Below, piece by piece: positions 43,603 to 55,064 of a stretch of 64,000 nt of DNA. The stretch comes from Larix kaempferi. Lineage: Eukaryota; Streptophyta; Pinopsida; Pinales; Pinaceae. Below the pieces are notes generated by a model, which saw nothing but the letters and a program-made list of their open reading frames with translations, was not told the DNA's origin and ran no database searches. Position numbers and translations under genes: made by a program. The first letter of the stretch is position 1. Each line of letters begins with the position of its first letter. The stretch is taken from contig BSBM01000076.1 in the NCBI GenBank assembly GCA_027924585.1, forward strand, positions 2,804,501-2,868,500. The letters are read 5' to 3'.

Positions 43603-45267
43603 TGTTATCACATTTATAGTAGTCGGGCTACCATATCTTCAGATCAAATTCTAGTCCTTTTTTCAGCCAGTCCTCTACACTGAGATGCTTGAGATCAGCA
43701 TTCATTCCAGGATCACTTATGATTTCAGAGCAACCCATTAGCAATGTATTCAGCCTTATGCCATGACTGAGTCTCAGGAAATCAGATTTGATGACCGATG
43801 TAGCCATTTTTGCCATACAGAGCAGTATGCAGTGCCCATATGTGCAGCAACAGGTTTCCAGTTGATAGTGATGGTTCAGGTAGTTGGTATAGGTATATGA
43901 CCAGGCATGTATATGATGATTTGTATTGGTTTATTATTGCTTTGTTGGTTATTCCTGTAGCTTGATTTAGTACTTAGTGGTCATGACCTGGCAGTCTATT
44001 TATATATTATAACTTATATCTATATAGTCCTGCTTGCTCAAAATTCATGAAGTTCTTGTCTATACTTATTGGTTTTACCCTCCTTAGGAGAATGTAAGTG
44101 ATCATTCCCACTAGTATATGGCTTGCTAGTGTTGGCGCCACTTTTCACTTTCCTCATCCACTTGTCACCATCCAGTCTCATTGTTTCCTTGACTTACACC
44201 TTAGCCTATGATATGAAGGATTCCCTCACTCTTGCCTCTTTGTTGGATAGCATCCCTGTTTAGTTGTGTCTCAGCTCTAAGTTGTGTAAGTTGTGTTGGC
44301 TAAAATCTGCAGCAGATAGGACTACCATCATTACATGTCTGTGGAAACTTTTGTATATCTATTGTGAAAGCCCATTGGAATGAAATTCAAAACCTGTGTT
44401 TCTAGACACAATGAAAGAAGGGCTATGAAATGAATGAAATGTAAATTCCCCAATGAAGGGACATGAAAGGCCTAATAAAAGCAATGGTTAAATGTATGCT
44501 AAATCCAAAGATTGCTGGCCAGTGAAATTAAATGAATGAAAGGCCCAAAAAGAAGTGGTTGAATATATGCTATATCCAATGACTGCTGGCCTTAGATTGT
44601 AATGATTAATTCCTCATGGAGCCTACGGGTTGTGATATGAGATGGAGAAAGGGACACCTACTTCTAAGTGTCCCCTAGAGTCTCGAGTTACGGTTTGCCA
44701 GACACCTAGTCATGGCGGCTCTAGAAAAGATCCTCATGGAGCTGAGTCAGCTTGGATGTGAGTTGTAGACTTCTGCCAAGGCTGAATAAGCACTTCCCAA
44801 ACAACTTATCCCATTTGTGAGACACTGCCATCCCCTGTGTTATTTTTATCCAACATACGCCTGAGTGTCCCTACATCCAAAGTATCATGGTGTTAAGTTA
44901 GTATAGTCATCCCTTAGCCTTGCTTCTCATCCATCCATCTTCACCCACAACTAGCAAATTGATCACAGCCATGAAGTGAGTATATTCTTGAGGTTCTGTT
45001 ATGAGCTATTATTATTATAAAGTTTACATTGAATATCTTGTTTTAAAACCGCTAGTGAAATGCTACTTTATGTTTATAGTATTGCTATTTGAATAACTTA
45101 CGAAGCATGTCATATCCAATTACACTTGCAGCATTTTGATGTTTTAGCCTGGGTCATATTATGGGTCAGTTTGACCTGGTCAGACCCAGTTTGACCAAGT
45201 CAACCACAGGACATGAGATGTATTAGACTAGTGATGTTAGAGATTGATGATATGTGGTCTTTCATTG
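43603..45267 (+). repeat. Old family-A LTR, 5' part
   Basis: Begins TGTTATCACATTTATAGTAG, matching the sense start of the E1 LTR, and keeps diverged blocks in order: CGGGCTACCATA, CCATGACTGAGTCTCAGG, CCCTCCTTAGGAGAATG, GCAAATTGATCACAGCC, and GTTTGACCAAGTCAACCACAGG. It stops at the family-B LTR start at 45268. Much more diverged than E0, E1 or E3. Confidence 0.8.
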
Positions 45268-45360
45268 TGTTATCAACTATTTTGTACAATAGTTGAACCT
45301 CCATTGAGCCGCCAGTGTTGGAACACCATCAGTGTTCATGTTCTGCTTTGCCCGCTCGCT
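45268..45360 (+). repeat. Old family-B-like LTR, 5' end
   Basis: Begins TGTTATCAACTATTTTGTAC and includes GAGCCGCCAGTGTTGGAACA, matching the sense start of the solo LTR at 37436. Similarity stops after about 90 bases, at the Copia-like insertion. The same LTR resumes near 47402. Confidence 0.75.
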
Positions 45361-46239
45361 TGATAATCCAACCAAGTGCAACTTAGTTGGCAACAGGTTC
45401 TAGTTCTCCTTTTAAATCTGGGTATGAAGAAGAAGTAATGATGCATTTCAGCAATCTCTTTACAGCCGGTGTATAAGTTCTGGTCAAGAGCAGCATAAGC
45501 TCAGGGGGAATTTGGAAAATTTGAAACAATTACATTTCAGTTTGCGTGTCATAGGGGAGCACTCATATGAAATCTGAAAAATGTAATAGCTTTCAAGGAA
45601 AATTGTTATGGAGTGCATATACTTCTCAAACTTTGAACATGGCATGTGAAAAGCATCCAATCCAGCAGTATATTTTTGATGTAGATGGAAGCCAGAAAGG
45701 GAGAATATTTACAAAAAATTGATGATGGCTGATGATCAAACTCAACATACAATTTCATGATGTGTTCAAAGCCATTTTTTTTGGTATTGTGAAGCCTTTG
45801 ATGGCTACTCAACCCTTTGTCATTAATGTCAAAGGGGGAGAAGAAGAAGTTGGTTGGTTTCCATCAATGACAAAGGGGGAGATTGATGAATATGTGATTG
45901 TCATTGATGACAACATTAATGACAAAGGTGAAGTGTGTGGCTGGATTGAAGTGATACCCTAGACAAAGACACAGTGGACAAAGTGCTAGGCTTTGGCATA
46001 CCTAATGATCCAAATGACCCATACTGTGGTCATTTGGAATTGGGCCTAATACCCTAGACAAGGATGATGGGGACAAAAGCATTGGAGACATCACGCACAT
46101 GGCTAAGATATAGCATTGGACAAAGGTAAGATGGACAAGATAGACAAGTTGACAAAGTAGGACATGGCTCATGAACAACATGACTTATGAAGAATAAGCA
46201 AAAATGACATGGCAATATGCCAAGCAAGCATAAACTTGC

Positions 46240-46500
46240 GGGCATGAAAATGGCAAGCAGTGATGTAAAGAAGCAAGGATGCGGGCATCTTCTCAGCACA
46301 CCCTGCGAGCATTGAAGAGATAGCTGCGGGCATGACTGAAGTGGTCTCATGAGGGCATCAAAAAACATGTATGGAAGGCATCTTGTAGAGGGCGTGAAAG
46401 AAAGCCCTTGCGAGCATCCGGTGCAAGGAGCAGCGGGCATCTGATGATGGTCATACGGGCATGTGGCCCTAATTGATGAAGCTGCGGGCATCCTGTAGAT
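46240..46500 (+). repeat. Irregular GCGGGCATC-rich repeat in Copia-like LTR
   Basis: At least six spaced copies of G(C/A)GGGCAT or GCGAGCATC variants. Their spacing is irregular, so it is not a simple tandem array; it falls in the presumed U3 upstream of the TATA box at 46756. Confidence 0.6.
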
Positions 46501-46755
46501 ATGCCAAAAACCCCATGCGAACAGCTGAAGCGAATTTGGTCATCTGGAGACCACTTTATGTGGGAAGACGATCAAAGATATACTTTGATAAACAAATGGC
46601 AAGTCTGCTTAATGAAATAGTTGATGAGGAAGTCTGCCTCCAAACTTAATGATGAAATCGTGGAACTAAAATATGCCTTGACAATGTCGACCTCCCAAAA
46701 ATATTGTTTGCTTGATCATAACAGGTCGGCCTCCAAATTGCATGACGAATTCAAG

Positions 46756-46763
46756 TATAAATA
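46756..46763 (+). promoter_or_regulatory. TATA box of Copia-like LTR
   Basis: TATAAATA in CAAGTATAAATAAAAGAGC, about 870 bases after the polypurine tract, a reasonable U3 length. Confidence 0.5.
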
Positions 46764-47401
46764 AAAGAGCAATGTGTTGTTTTTGTGTGGGCAATCCGTG
46801 GGAAAAACTCAAGGAGACATAAGGAGCTCAGAGGACATTAACAACAACAAAGTATATTTTTGGGGTTATTCTTTATGCATAAGCTGTGAGTGGATTGGGA
46901 ATGAATCTTGGTGGAGTGTGAAGAGAGGTCTGAACTCGTGGAGGCATAAAGAAGGAGATTTTGGGTGCTTCAGTTGGGGAAGACTCGTGGAGGTAGAGCA
47001 GCTCTGAAAATCTTGGGTGGAGTGAGGGAGCTCTGAAAAACTCGGTGAAGGGAACTCTGAATTCGAAGGGAAGTAACTCTGAGATTTTTGGGAGGAAGGG
47101 TGGTGCAAAGGGACAAACCTGTGTCCATATTCAGGTTGCAGTTTGTTTAGATCATCTCAGTTGAAGCTGAGGATAAGTTATTGATTGAGGTTGAAGCCTT
47201 TGATTGACCAGTTGTAGCTGGTATATGTACCTTGTGTTGCAACACAAACTTTCATATATAAAGTTCATATTTATACAAAGTGGAGCATTTTTTTGTTAAT
47301 GTTATTTTTTATGGCTATGTTACTTGATTAGTATATTGACAGTTTGAAAAAATCTATTAGGATCTTACAACACCAATTCACCCCCCCTCTTAGTGTTGTG
47401 T

Positions 47402-50400
47402 GTTTCTCATTTGAGTGATTCGGTTCCCTAGGACTTGACAAGCAAAGAAGGTATTCCAAGGAGTTTTTTTCCTTGTCAATTATGCTTTGCCTTTAGCCAA
47501 GTATAATCGATGAGTTTTCTCCTTCACCCCCCAAGATGGAATGCCCAAAGTGGTGGTTAGGCCTTGGTGGGTTATTAGAGTAATTTTTTCAACATATATA
47601 AACATGTTGGACACTAATATAGAGTCATATGGTCATATACTAGGTCCCTAGGTGGTTAAAATCAACTTTTTTTTTTTTTTTTATCTTCGCGGGCGTGGAC
47701 CATTTTTTCAATTAATTAAACCATTTTTCCTATGGTTTAATTGAAAGAAAAATTCAAAATGTAATAATTAAGTGGTTTGTGGGTGGATTTTGATAAATGG
47801 ATGCCTGTTTTCTAAGCCAGAGCACCCATTTAACCCATAAACCCACTTTTCCTAAGTATTTATCTCAAAAATTGATATTTACTCAAATTCTCCAAAAAAG
47901 ACAGAATAAATATAAAAAAAAGACATTTATTAAAAAAAAGGACAAACTCCCAGAATAGTGGGATTGGTCCGGGGTTAAACTAAAGTGACTGGATAGTCAA
48001 GACTGAGTTATCTGATCTCTGAAAAGATGATTTCAATCAACACTAATAAAGATCTAGTTAGGTTTCAGTCAAGGAATGCGTGCTCTCTCTGCATGGGGGA
48101 CTTTCACACTTGCAGGCTCGTATTTGTTGTGATGATCACGAGGTAGAGGCTACCAACCATCTCCATAGGTGGCGCACTCTCTTCCTTTTGGCTTCCAATC
48201 AACTTGAAATTAGGATCTAGTTAAACTCCAGGTTAACTCTCCCTCTACAGAAGTTGCCCTCCTTGAGATATGTGACCTCTTTTACATTTACTTATCTATT
48301 TAAGAGAGAGCTTTGCTCCTTCATTCCTATCGAAAGGTGGAACCTCTGCTCATATTATATTGTAATATTTTATTCGGAGTTTAATAAAGAAGGCTTTGGA
48401 GGCTAGTCTGGTGATTGTCTATGGTGTCGGATCTCCATGCTTGTTATACTTGAGATAAGTTGTATCATGTTTTCATATTAGTATTGTCGGGATTATATGT
48501 CTTTCAAAGGGAAATTACCTTCTTTAAGATCTGTGAGTAATACTCTATAGTTTGCTTACTCTTCTCAATAATAATAGGATGCTAATAGTAGTGTGATTTC
48601 TTGCTTGAATCCATTGCTTTATTGTTTTCCTTTTCATTATTTACACATATGCTCTTATCCCCTTGCTAGTGTTGCAGCTGTTTCACAGGTAGCCTAAGCT
48701 GGAGGAGTTGATGAACATGTTATTTCATCCATTTATTCAGTAGATCCGAACAAAGCAAGTGATCTCATTAGTGCATCAGGGAGCTTGACTCCATTTCCTC
48801 TTCTTCAAACACTCAACCTCCACTGGTTCCATTTTTCAGATCCAAAATCTTCATTTAATTCGGTTACTCTCCTTTTTATATTTAGATCTAGATCCAAAAA
48901 GTTCGACTTTAATAGATTTGAATACTTTGCAATCTAAAAATTATTAAAGATTCATACATAGTTAGATCTAGATTGTTTTTTTTCTCATTTTGTTTCAAGT
49001 TTTAAAGTATAGATATGAAAAGCAAAAAAGAGAAAATTTATTGAGTATAAAGTTTTTATCAAGCAATTTAGTGCTCTTACATTTACTTGCCATTTCTTAA
49101 AGAGACAAGTAAAGATCCTAAGAAGGCAAGCTTTCTAGCTTGCCTTAGTTATCTTTTTCTTTTGTTTTAAGCTAGTTTTCATACATTTTTGGGCATATTT
49201 TGTATGAGTGGCCAAATCACTTTCTGAGTGTTTTTTTGGCCCTTTCACAACAAAAAGAGCTCGCTGGTTTTTTTTTTGCATGTATACCAGTTTTAAAATT
49301 AAATTTTGTTTTAGAGGCTTTCGAGGTCATCCGGAAAGTAGTTTTCATTCACTAGTTAGACTAGTTTTCATTTGGCAAATTTGTAGCATTATCAAAGCAC
49401 TCTTAAAGTGTTTTGATTATATTTTTCTAGCAAAATAAGCTTGCTGGTCTGTTTTGCATGCCTAGCAAGTTTGAACAAAAAATTTAATAAAACTTTGCAT
49501 TTGGAGCTTCTAGAACCACTTGGAGAACTCCCTTCAAGCATCTCAACTTTCTATCATTTTTGTAAATTGTCTTGTTCCCTAATGATAAGGGAAAGCAGTA
49601 ATTCTTCAAAGTTCATAATTGTAACCAAAGTAGAGGAAGCTCTGCAGGCTATTCCAGCGCCTGTCCCAATCCCCCCAGGGGGATTCGCATCATTTTTCAT
49701 TTTTTTGTTTAGATTAGTTTTCATTTACGTTTGTTGTAATTAAACAACAAAATAAAGCACACAAACGTACTCAAATGACCATTTTAATCGTTTCATCTTT
49801 TATATGCTTATGTTGTTGCAACAATACAATTGTTTTTAAAATAAAATACTAAAATTTATCCCCTTGCTTTCCCGAAGTACTGCATCATTATGTGGTGTAT
49901 GGAAAAGAGACTCTGGGGGTGTAGTGTAGTTTTAACAATCCAAAAAACATTTTAATAAAATAAACGAGCACTCGGAATCCGAAGTATGCTCTTGACCACT
50001 ACAGCTTAGACTGAATAAATTGGGTCAATCAAAGAAGGACGTAGAGTAACGAGCTTTAATAGGAAAATCCCAGCAAGCATAGCTTTGCAAACTTGGGAGG
50101 TTGCGTGGGTGTACACCATAGATTTAGAAGGCTACTTTAAGCAGGTTCATCCTCACCTTGTTGGACACTTGGTTAAGCCTCTATAGCACTCAGTTCAGGA
50201 GGTCATACTTCTTTGGGCCAAACCAAGAATTTACCCACTCCATTAATACCCATTAATAATTCTAAAATAAACCAACAAGCCTTTGCAATACTTTCACGAC
50301 ACTACACAACAACAATCGCATTCATATATTCTTGGCACTAGTCTTCAATTTTCTATGTTTTAAGTTATAATTATTAAATGTCGTGAATGCATATCAATTA

Positions 50401-50687
50401 TGTGTTGTGTCTATTAATTGCTTTAAAATTGCAAATGATGCTTTGTTATACTATTTTTTCATCTCATCACTTTTTCTCCTAGATTAGACTTTTAATTTGC
50501 TTTATAGTTAAAAGCCTTGGATTAATTTCAAAGGGACCACCCCCCTTGACCTCACTAGGAGTAAGCCTATACGGAGGATTCGAGTAATCAGGTGACAACA
50601 CTTGACTCTCACTTGCCCCCAAGGACACATCGAGCGGCTTGAAGGTTTCCTTCCGCGTTCCCCCCAGGTGTGTATTAGTCGACAACA
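47402..50687 (+). repeat. Old family-B-like LTR, remainder
   Basis: Resumes with GAGTGATTCGGTTCCCTAGG and AAGGTATTCCAAGGAGTTTT, then ATAATCGATGAG and GATGGAATGCCC, as in the other family-B LTRs. It ends with the terminal module (50479-50687) that matches the sense 3' end of the solo LTR and closes with GTCGACAACA. A TATTTAAGAGAGAGC promoter-like block lies at about 48297. The middle (48600-50100) is hard to align by eye and holds no gene. Confidence 0.6.
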
Positions 50688-51340
50688 ATTATCACTTATG
50701 TATCTTTTGATCTCAACCACTCGTTAAAAAGGTTGTTAGGGTTTTGGTCTCTCTCATTCCTATTTAAAGGAGAGACCCCCCTCATTGTAAACGGACTTTG
50801 GCTCTTGGAATTTGATAATAGAAGAAATATTTGCAGAGACTCTTGGATCTTCTTTGTTGGGTGTTCTTAGATGTTGATTGGAAAGTCTATTTCTCCTAGC
50901 ATTTGAGATTTTATGGTGAATCCAATATTTTTTTTGTAGAAATAGTGTTTAACTAAAAGGAGGGTGATTTCACTTGGGACGTTTTTGCAGGGGGCTCCTC
51001 AAGTCGTTTCTCTTGAAGCTGCTAATATCAGGGGTTTTTCAATAATATCATTTGATCTTCGATTTCCATTTGGTATGTCTTTTGATTTTACAGTCATTCT
51101 CTTTTGATGCATCAAATCTAACTTCGGTAGTTTGCTTGTGCAGGAGAGGAGGGCACACTTGGTTCCTTGGGCAAATTGATTTCACTTGGACACTCAATCA
51201 AATCACCTCAAATTGATCGGGAAGGAATAAATAATCATCATCAAGGCATCTGCAATATTTTCCGGGTTATATCTACACTTGTTTTCATTTATTTTGGGTT
51301 CCAAACCATTGGCCATTTTATTTTACTGTCAAAACCCTAA
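50688..51340 (+). repeat. Old family-A LTR, 3' part
   Basis: Right after the family-B terminus, family-A sequence resumes: TTTTGATCTCAACCACTCGTT, TATTTAAAGGAGAGACC at 50761, CTCATTGTAAACGG, GTGCAGGAGAGGAGGGCACAC, and CATCATCAAGGCATCTGCAA. About 0.9 kb of the LTR between the two halves is missing and no target duplication is visible, so a deletion accompanied or followed the insertion. Confidence 0.75.
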
Positions 51341-51859
51341 CTACAGAAAACTCTAAAAATTCTCTAGCTCAAACAACGTAAAATCGTGGTGAAGGATTTC
51401 TAGGTATTTCACTTTAGGCCCAACGTTGTTGGGAGCGGGGAGTGGGAGCGGGAGCGAAAAGCGAAATTTTCAAAAGCTTCCGTTTCGGGAGCGTTTTTTA
51501 TATAATATATATTTTAATATTTTTTGATGCATATAAATTAAAAAAAACATGTATTATGCCAAATTAGCTATAGAAAACATCAAAACATAGAATCTAGATA
51601 TTCATATAACCATTTAGTACACATTGATATAACATTAATCATCTCGTCTTCTAGATTCTAGGAGCTATAACTTATAACATTGTCATTAAATGATCATCAT
51701 CAAATCATCAATCATCAATCATCAATAACATCAACCTTCAAATTTCAACATATAATATTCGCCATCAAACTAGGCCATAATGTTTACAAAATAGGCCAAC
51801 CGCCAAAATAAACATGAAAATGAAATACAAAGTACAAACTACAAAGTACTATGAATCTA
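51341..51859. other. hAT 3' flank and probable subterminal region
   Basis: No ORF. About 51425-51500 is a G-rich block (GGGAGCGGGGAGTGGGAGCG) next to CAACGTTGTTGGG, which may be the hAT terminus. The partner end is not in the window, so this is unproven. The rest is AT-rich with ATCATCAATCATC repeats. Confidence 0.4.
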
Positions 51860-53305
51860 CTAAGCTTTCCACTTGCCACGAGTAACTTCCAATTTTTTTT
51901 CTCGTGTTCTAGGTGGAAGAGGTGCTGGTGGAAGTGATTGTGGAACATGAGTAGAAGATGAATGGCCCCCGCGGGCTGAAATTGGATGTTGTGAAGCTAA
52001 AGGAAAAACTCTTGCATCCGGAAAGCTGCTTCTGCTTGGGGGTGGCATCTCTGTATGGGTAGTTTGAATTGGATCATCATGATCACCCAATAGTTCAGCC
52101 TCCAAGCGCTCTAATGCTATGGCTGCATCCTCCACATTAGCCTCCTCTGGATTGTTGTCCCAAGTCAAAAATGTTCTATCATTCTTGGCCGCCTCACAAT
52201 AATGGGACAACAACCTCAAGTTGTAGTGCACATAAACCAAGATTTCTATGCGATCTACATTCAGACTGTTTCTCTTTACACTGTGGATGAATTTGTAGGT
52301 GCTCCAACACCTCTCTGCAGAAGAGGTATTAACAACCTGTGATAGCACCCTCAGCGCCAATTTATGCAAATATGTGGCTCCAGAGCCATGCATGTTCCAC
52401 CAATGGATAGGATCCAATCTGTCTCGATCTTTGGTTGCAAACAGGGAACCAAAGCGTCCATGCTCACTTATGTATATGCTCAATTCACTCCGTACTTGAG
52501 CACACTCTTCCTCATCAGGGACCAACTTTTCTAATACAAGCATATACCCAGCAGCAACCTCTGGATCTGTATGGGGTTTTTTCCTGACTCCACCCCCAGG
52601 CTCAGGTTGGGCCAACCAAATTGGAGAATAGTATTTTGGGGTGAGGACATATGCAAGGGCATGGAGTGGAACATTTAGATTATCCCACCTTTTGACCACA
52701 AGTTTATGAATATGGTCATACAAGACTGCATCTCTTTCCTCAACAATGTCTTTGATTTGATCAAGCATACTATCCATCTGCTCATATACCTCCCCAATCA
52801 TCGGCTGATCTGTATCTGCAAAACGAATCATGTTATAAACTAGCTTGGTGAACTACAGAACATAACTAACCTGTGACCACAAATGACCTTCAAGAACGGT
52901 GCCCTCCACCTCTTGAAAGTCACTTCTATCTGATGCACTTGCAACTCTGTCTTTCAATTCCTGCCATGGATCACTTGAGACCATACTGGCCAATGCCTCT
53001 CTTACCTTCAAAAGCCTCCTGAAGGTGAGGTAATATCTAGCAAATCTAGTCTTTGCAATCTTCAATAGCTCCAACATAGAGTGATTGCGAAAAATGTGGT
53101 GGGCCATGATATGATTGGTAATAAATTTGATCATTTTCTTACCTCTCTTGTACAAGGCAAGAGAGGTAAGAAAATGATCACGCATCAAAAGGTTCAATAT
53201 CACGCATCAATGGCCATCGGTAATTATTGTCCTTCATCTTAACAATATCACGCATCAAAAGGTTCAATGTGTGAACCAAACACCCTGACCAAAATATGTT
53301 GGGAT
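51860..53305 (-). pseudogene. hAT-superfamily transposase, C-terminal half, disrupted
   Basis: In minus-strand reading order: FWSGCLVHTLNLLMRDIVK (ending at 53305, where E5 begins), KTRFARYYLTFRRLLKVREA, HLWSQVSYVL, then one in-frame TAG at 52853-52855, then FTKLVYNMIRFADTDQPMIG and MDSMLDQ. The C-terminal hAT dimerisation region follows (LDPIHWWNMHG, LSQVVNTSSAERCWST, NSLNVDRIEILVYVHYN), ending with a Ser/Pro tail and stop at 51860. Besides the stop, a templated inverted duplication at 53128-53180 and a direct repeat beyond it break the frame. The N-terminal BED finger and first catalytic Asp are missing, cut off by E5. No activity is expected. Confidence 0.88.
53128..53180. repeat. Perfect 23-bp inverted repeat with 7-bp loop
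   Basis: Arms 53128-53150 and 53158-53180 are exact reverse complements (TGATCATTTTCTTACCTC...). They are followed by two copies of ATCACGCATCAAAAGGTTCAAT at 53176 and 53248, so both inverted and direct copies of local sequence lie within 150 bp of the hAT gene. Confidence 0.95.
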
Positions 53306-55058
53306 TGTTACCAACTTATTTGTACCATAGTTGGATTATCTGAAGAGCCGCCATTTGACAAACATGATAAGTGTTTGACTCCAGTGTATCAGATGATCCA
53401 GCATTTGTGACTAGCCAGTTTTAGCTAGCCTGTTTTGTTTTTTGAGTCAATATGACCATGGCCCCATGGGGTTTGTAATAAAGTGTGCTAGTAGGATTTG
53501 AGTGTCTCGGTTCCCCATGACTTGATTAAGCAACTAAGGCATTCCAGGGAGTTTTTTCCCTTGTCAATTATACTTTGCTTATAGCTGAGCTATAATCGAT
53601 GAGGTTTTCTCTCGCTCCTCCAAAGTTGGAATGCCCGATTTTGAAAATTTTAGCCATGGGAGGTTATAAGAGTCCAACTGATGTATATAAGCCTACTAGA
53701 CACTGTTAGAATAGGTGTCGGTCATGTCCTAGGTCCATAAAACCCTTAGAAAAAATTTCGAATTTTTTTTACCGGGTCCGTCGAATTTGGGTTTTTAATT
53801 ATTTTTTAAATTTAATAAATTTCTCTATAGTTTAAATAGAGAAATAATAATTTGTAATATGTCAATCGTCCGGGGTCCGAATTCAGTGATTGATGGCTCG
53901 CTTCATAAGCAAAAAATCACACATGACCCATGGACCAGCTAAATCCAAGTTTCGGATGTCATTTAGGCCTCATAATTAATATTTTCTCTAAAAAAGCCAT
54001 TTACAGAGAAATTATTAATTAAAATAATAAAAATGATTATTTTGGAGATAATCCAAATCTCTCCAAAATAATCCAAATGGAATAAAGTAAAAGGCTAAAT
54101 GACATGGCACTCAGCATTTATGAAGATTCCAATCATCTTAGTCAACATTCAATCAAGTGTACAGTCAGCACAAGCTTATCTCCCAAAGAGAATTCGCCCT
54201 CCTTCATGCAATCTGCGAATTGGTGAGGTGGAGTTCATAATAAATGAGTTTTGGTTGGTGTGATTTGCATTAAATGAGGAGTGGGGGTGCCTTGCCTAGG
54301 TGGAGGCCACCTCCCACTCTCAACTACCACGATTGGTAGTCAAACTCCAAGCTTCTACCAATCCAATTCACGCCACCTACCTCAGCTCACATCAATCTCC
54401 TTTGGAAAGGCGAGTTCTACACATGGCATATGTTTATTAGCTTGGTGATGTCTCCAAAGTGAGATGGGGGGCACCTTGCCAAGGTGGAGGCCACCTCCCC
54501 ATCCACATCATCCACAAACTTGACTTGTTGTTAGGTGAAACTCCAAGTTTTGAAATTCGATTGGTTGGACTAGTTATTGATTGGAAATCGACTTTAGTTA
54601 GGTGCCATTGGCTTCCATCATGCCAATTCGACTTAGGGTTTTGGTAGCTAGCCTTTGTTATAAAGAGATGGCATTTTGGCCATTCTATCATGGATTTTTA
54701 GGCAAAGAAACTCTGGAGAAATTGTAAGCATTTTTATTGTTAATAAAGTTGAGACTTTGGAGGTCAAAAACGTGGAGGCTCTTGATGTTCATTGCTTCAC
54801 TTGAGAATCAAGGTGATATTGTTTTGCATTTGTATTTGAGGCTTTTAAGTTGTAGATCATGTTCAAGATGGCTAACAATCTAGCACAAGCAAGCATGTAT
54901 CTAGTTCTTTTCACTTAAATATTCTTGTTTTATATATATTATCCCATGCTTAAGGTTCTTGCAGGTACATCTTCACTCCACATAAGGCCAAAGGAGTTTC
55001 AAGCTTTATGGATTTGAGAAACAAGAGAATCTAGCTCTTCTCCATCAAACACCCAAAC
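53306..55058 (+). repeat. E5 5' LTR, 3' part deleted
   Basis: Matches 56836 onward for about 0.8 kb with high similarity, then more loosely. A TATAAAG box lies at 54659. The stretch 54270-54510 holds an imperfect duplication, each copy with GGTGGAGGCCACCTCC. It stops where the pol reading frame begins. Confidence 0.85.
54659..54665 (+). promoter_or_regulatory. TATA box of E5 5' LTR
   Basis: TATAAAG followed by AGATGGCATTTTGGCC. The position relative to the LTR start is comparable to the box at 58298 in the 3' LTR. Confidence 0.5.
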
Positions 55059-55064
55059 ACTTTC

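Larger units (their letters stand above)
45361..47401 (+). mobile_element. Probable 3' end and LTR of a Copia-type (SIRE/Maximus-like) element
   Basis: It carries two polypurine tracts, AAAGGGGGAG at 45833 and AAAGGGGGAGA at 45872, with TGATGAATATG starting at 45884. That arrangement is typical of the internal/3' LTR border of SIRE-type elements. A TATAAATA box lies at 46756, and near 47370 is ACACCAATTCACCCCCCC, a phrase common at the 3' edge of such LTRs. No pol ORF remains. The exact borders in the host family-B LTR are blurred and I see no clean target duplication. Confidence 0.5.

Noticed and set aside
46240-46500. CRISPR-like array of GCGGGCATC words
   Set aside because: Copies are short, variable and irregularly spaced, in a plant LTR.
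52832-52856. Intron between the two hAT ORF parts
   Set aside because: Donor- and acceptor-like bases exist but the phases do not match, whereas the reading frame is continuous through a single TAG; a nonsense mutation explains it better.
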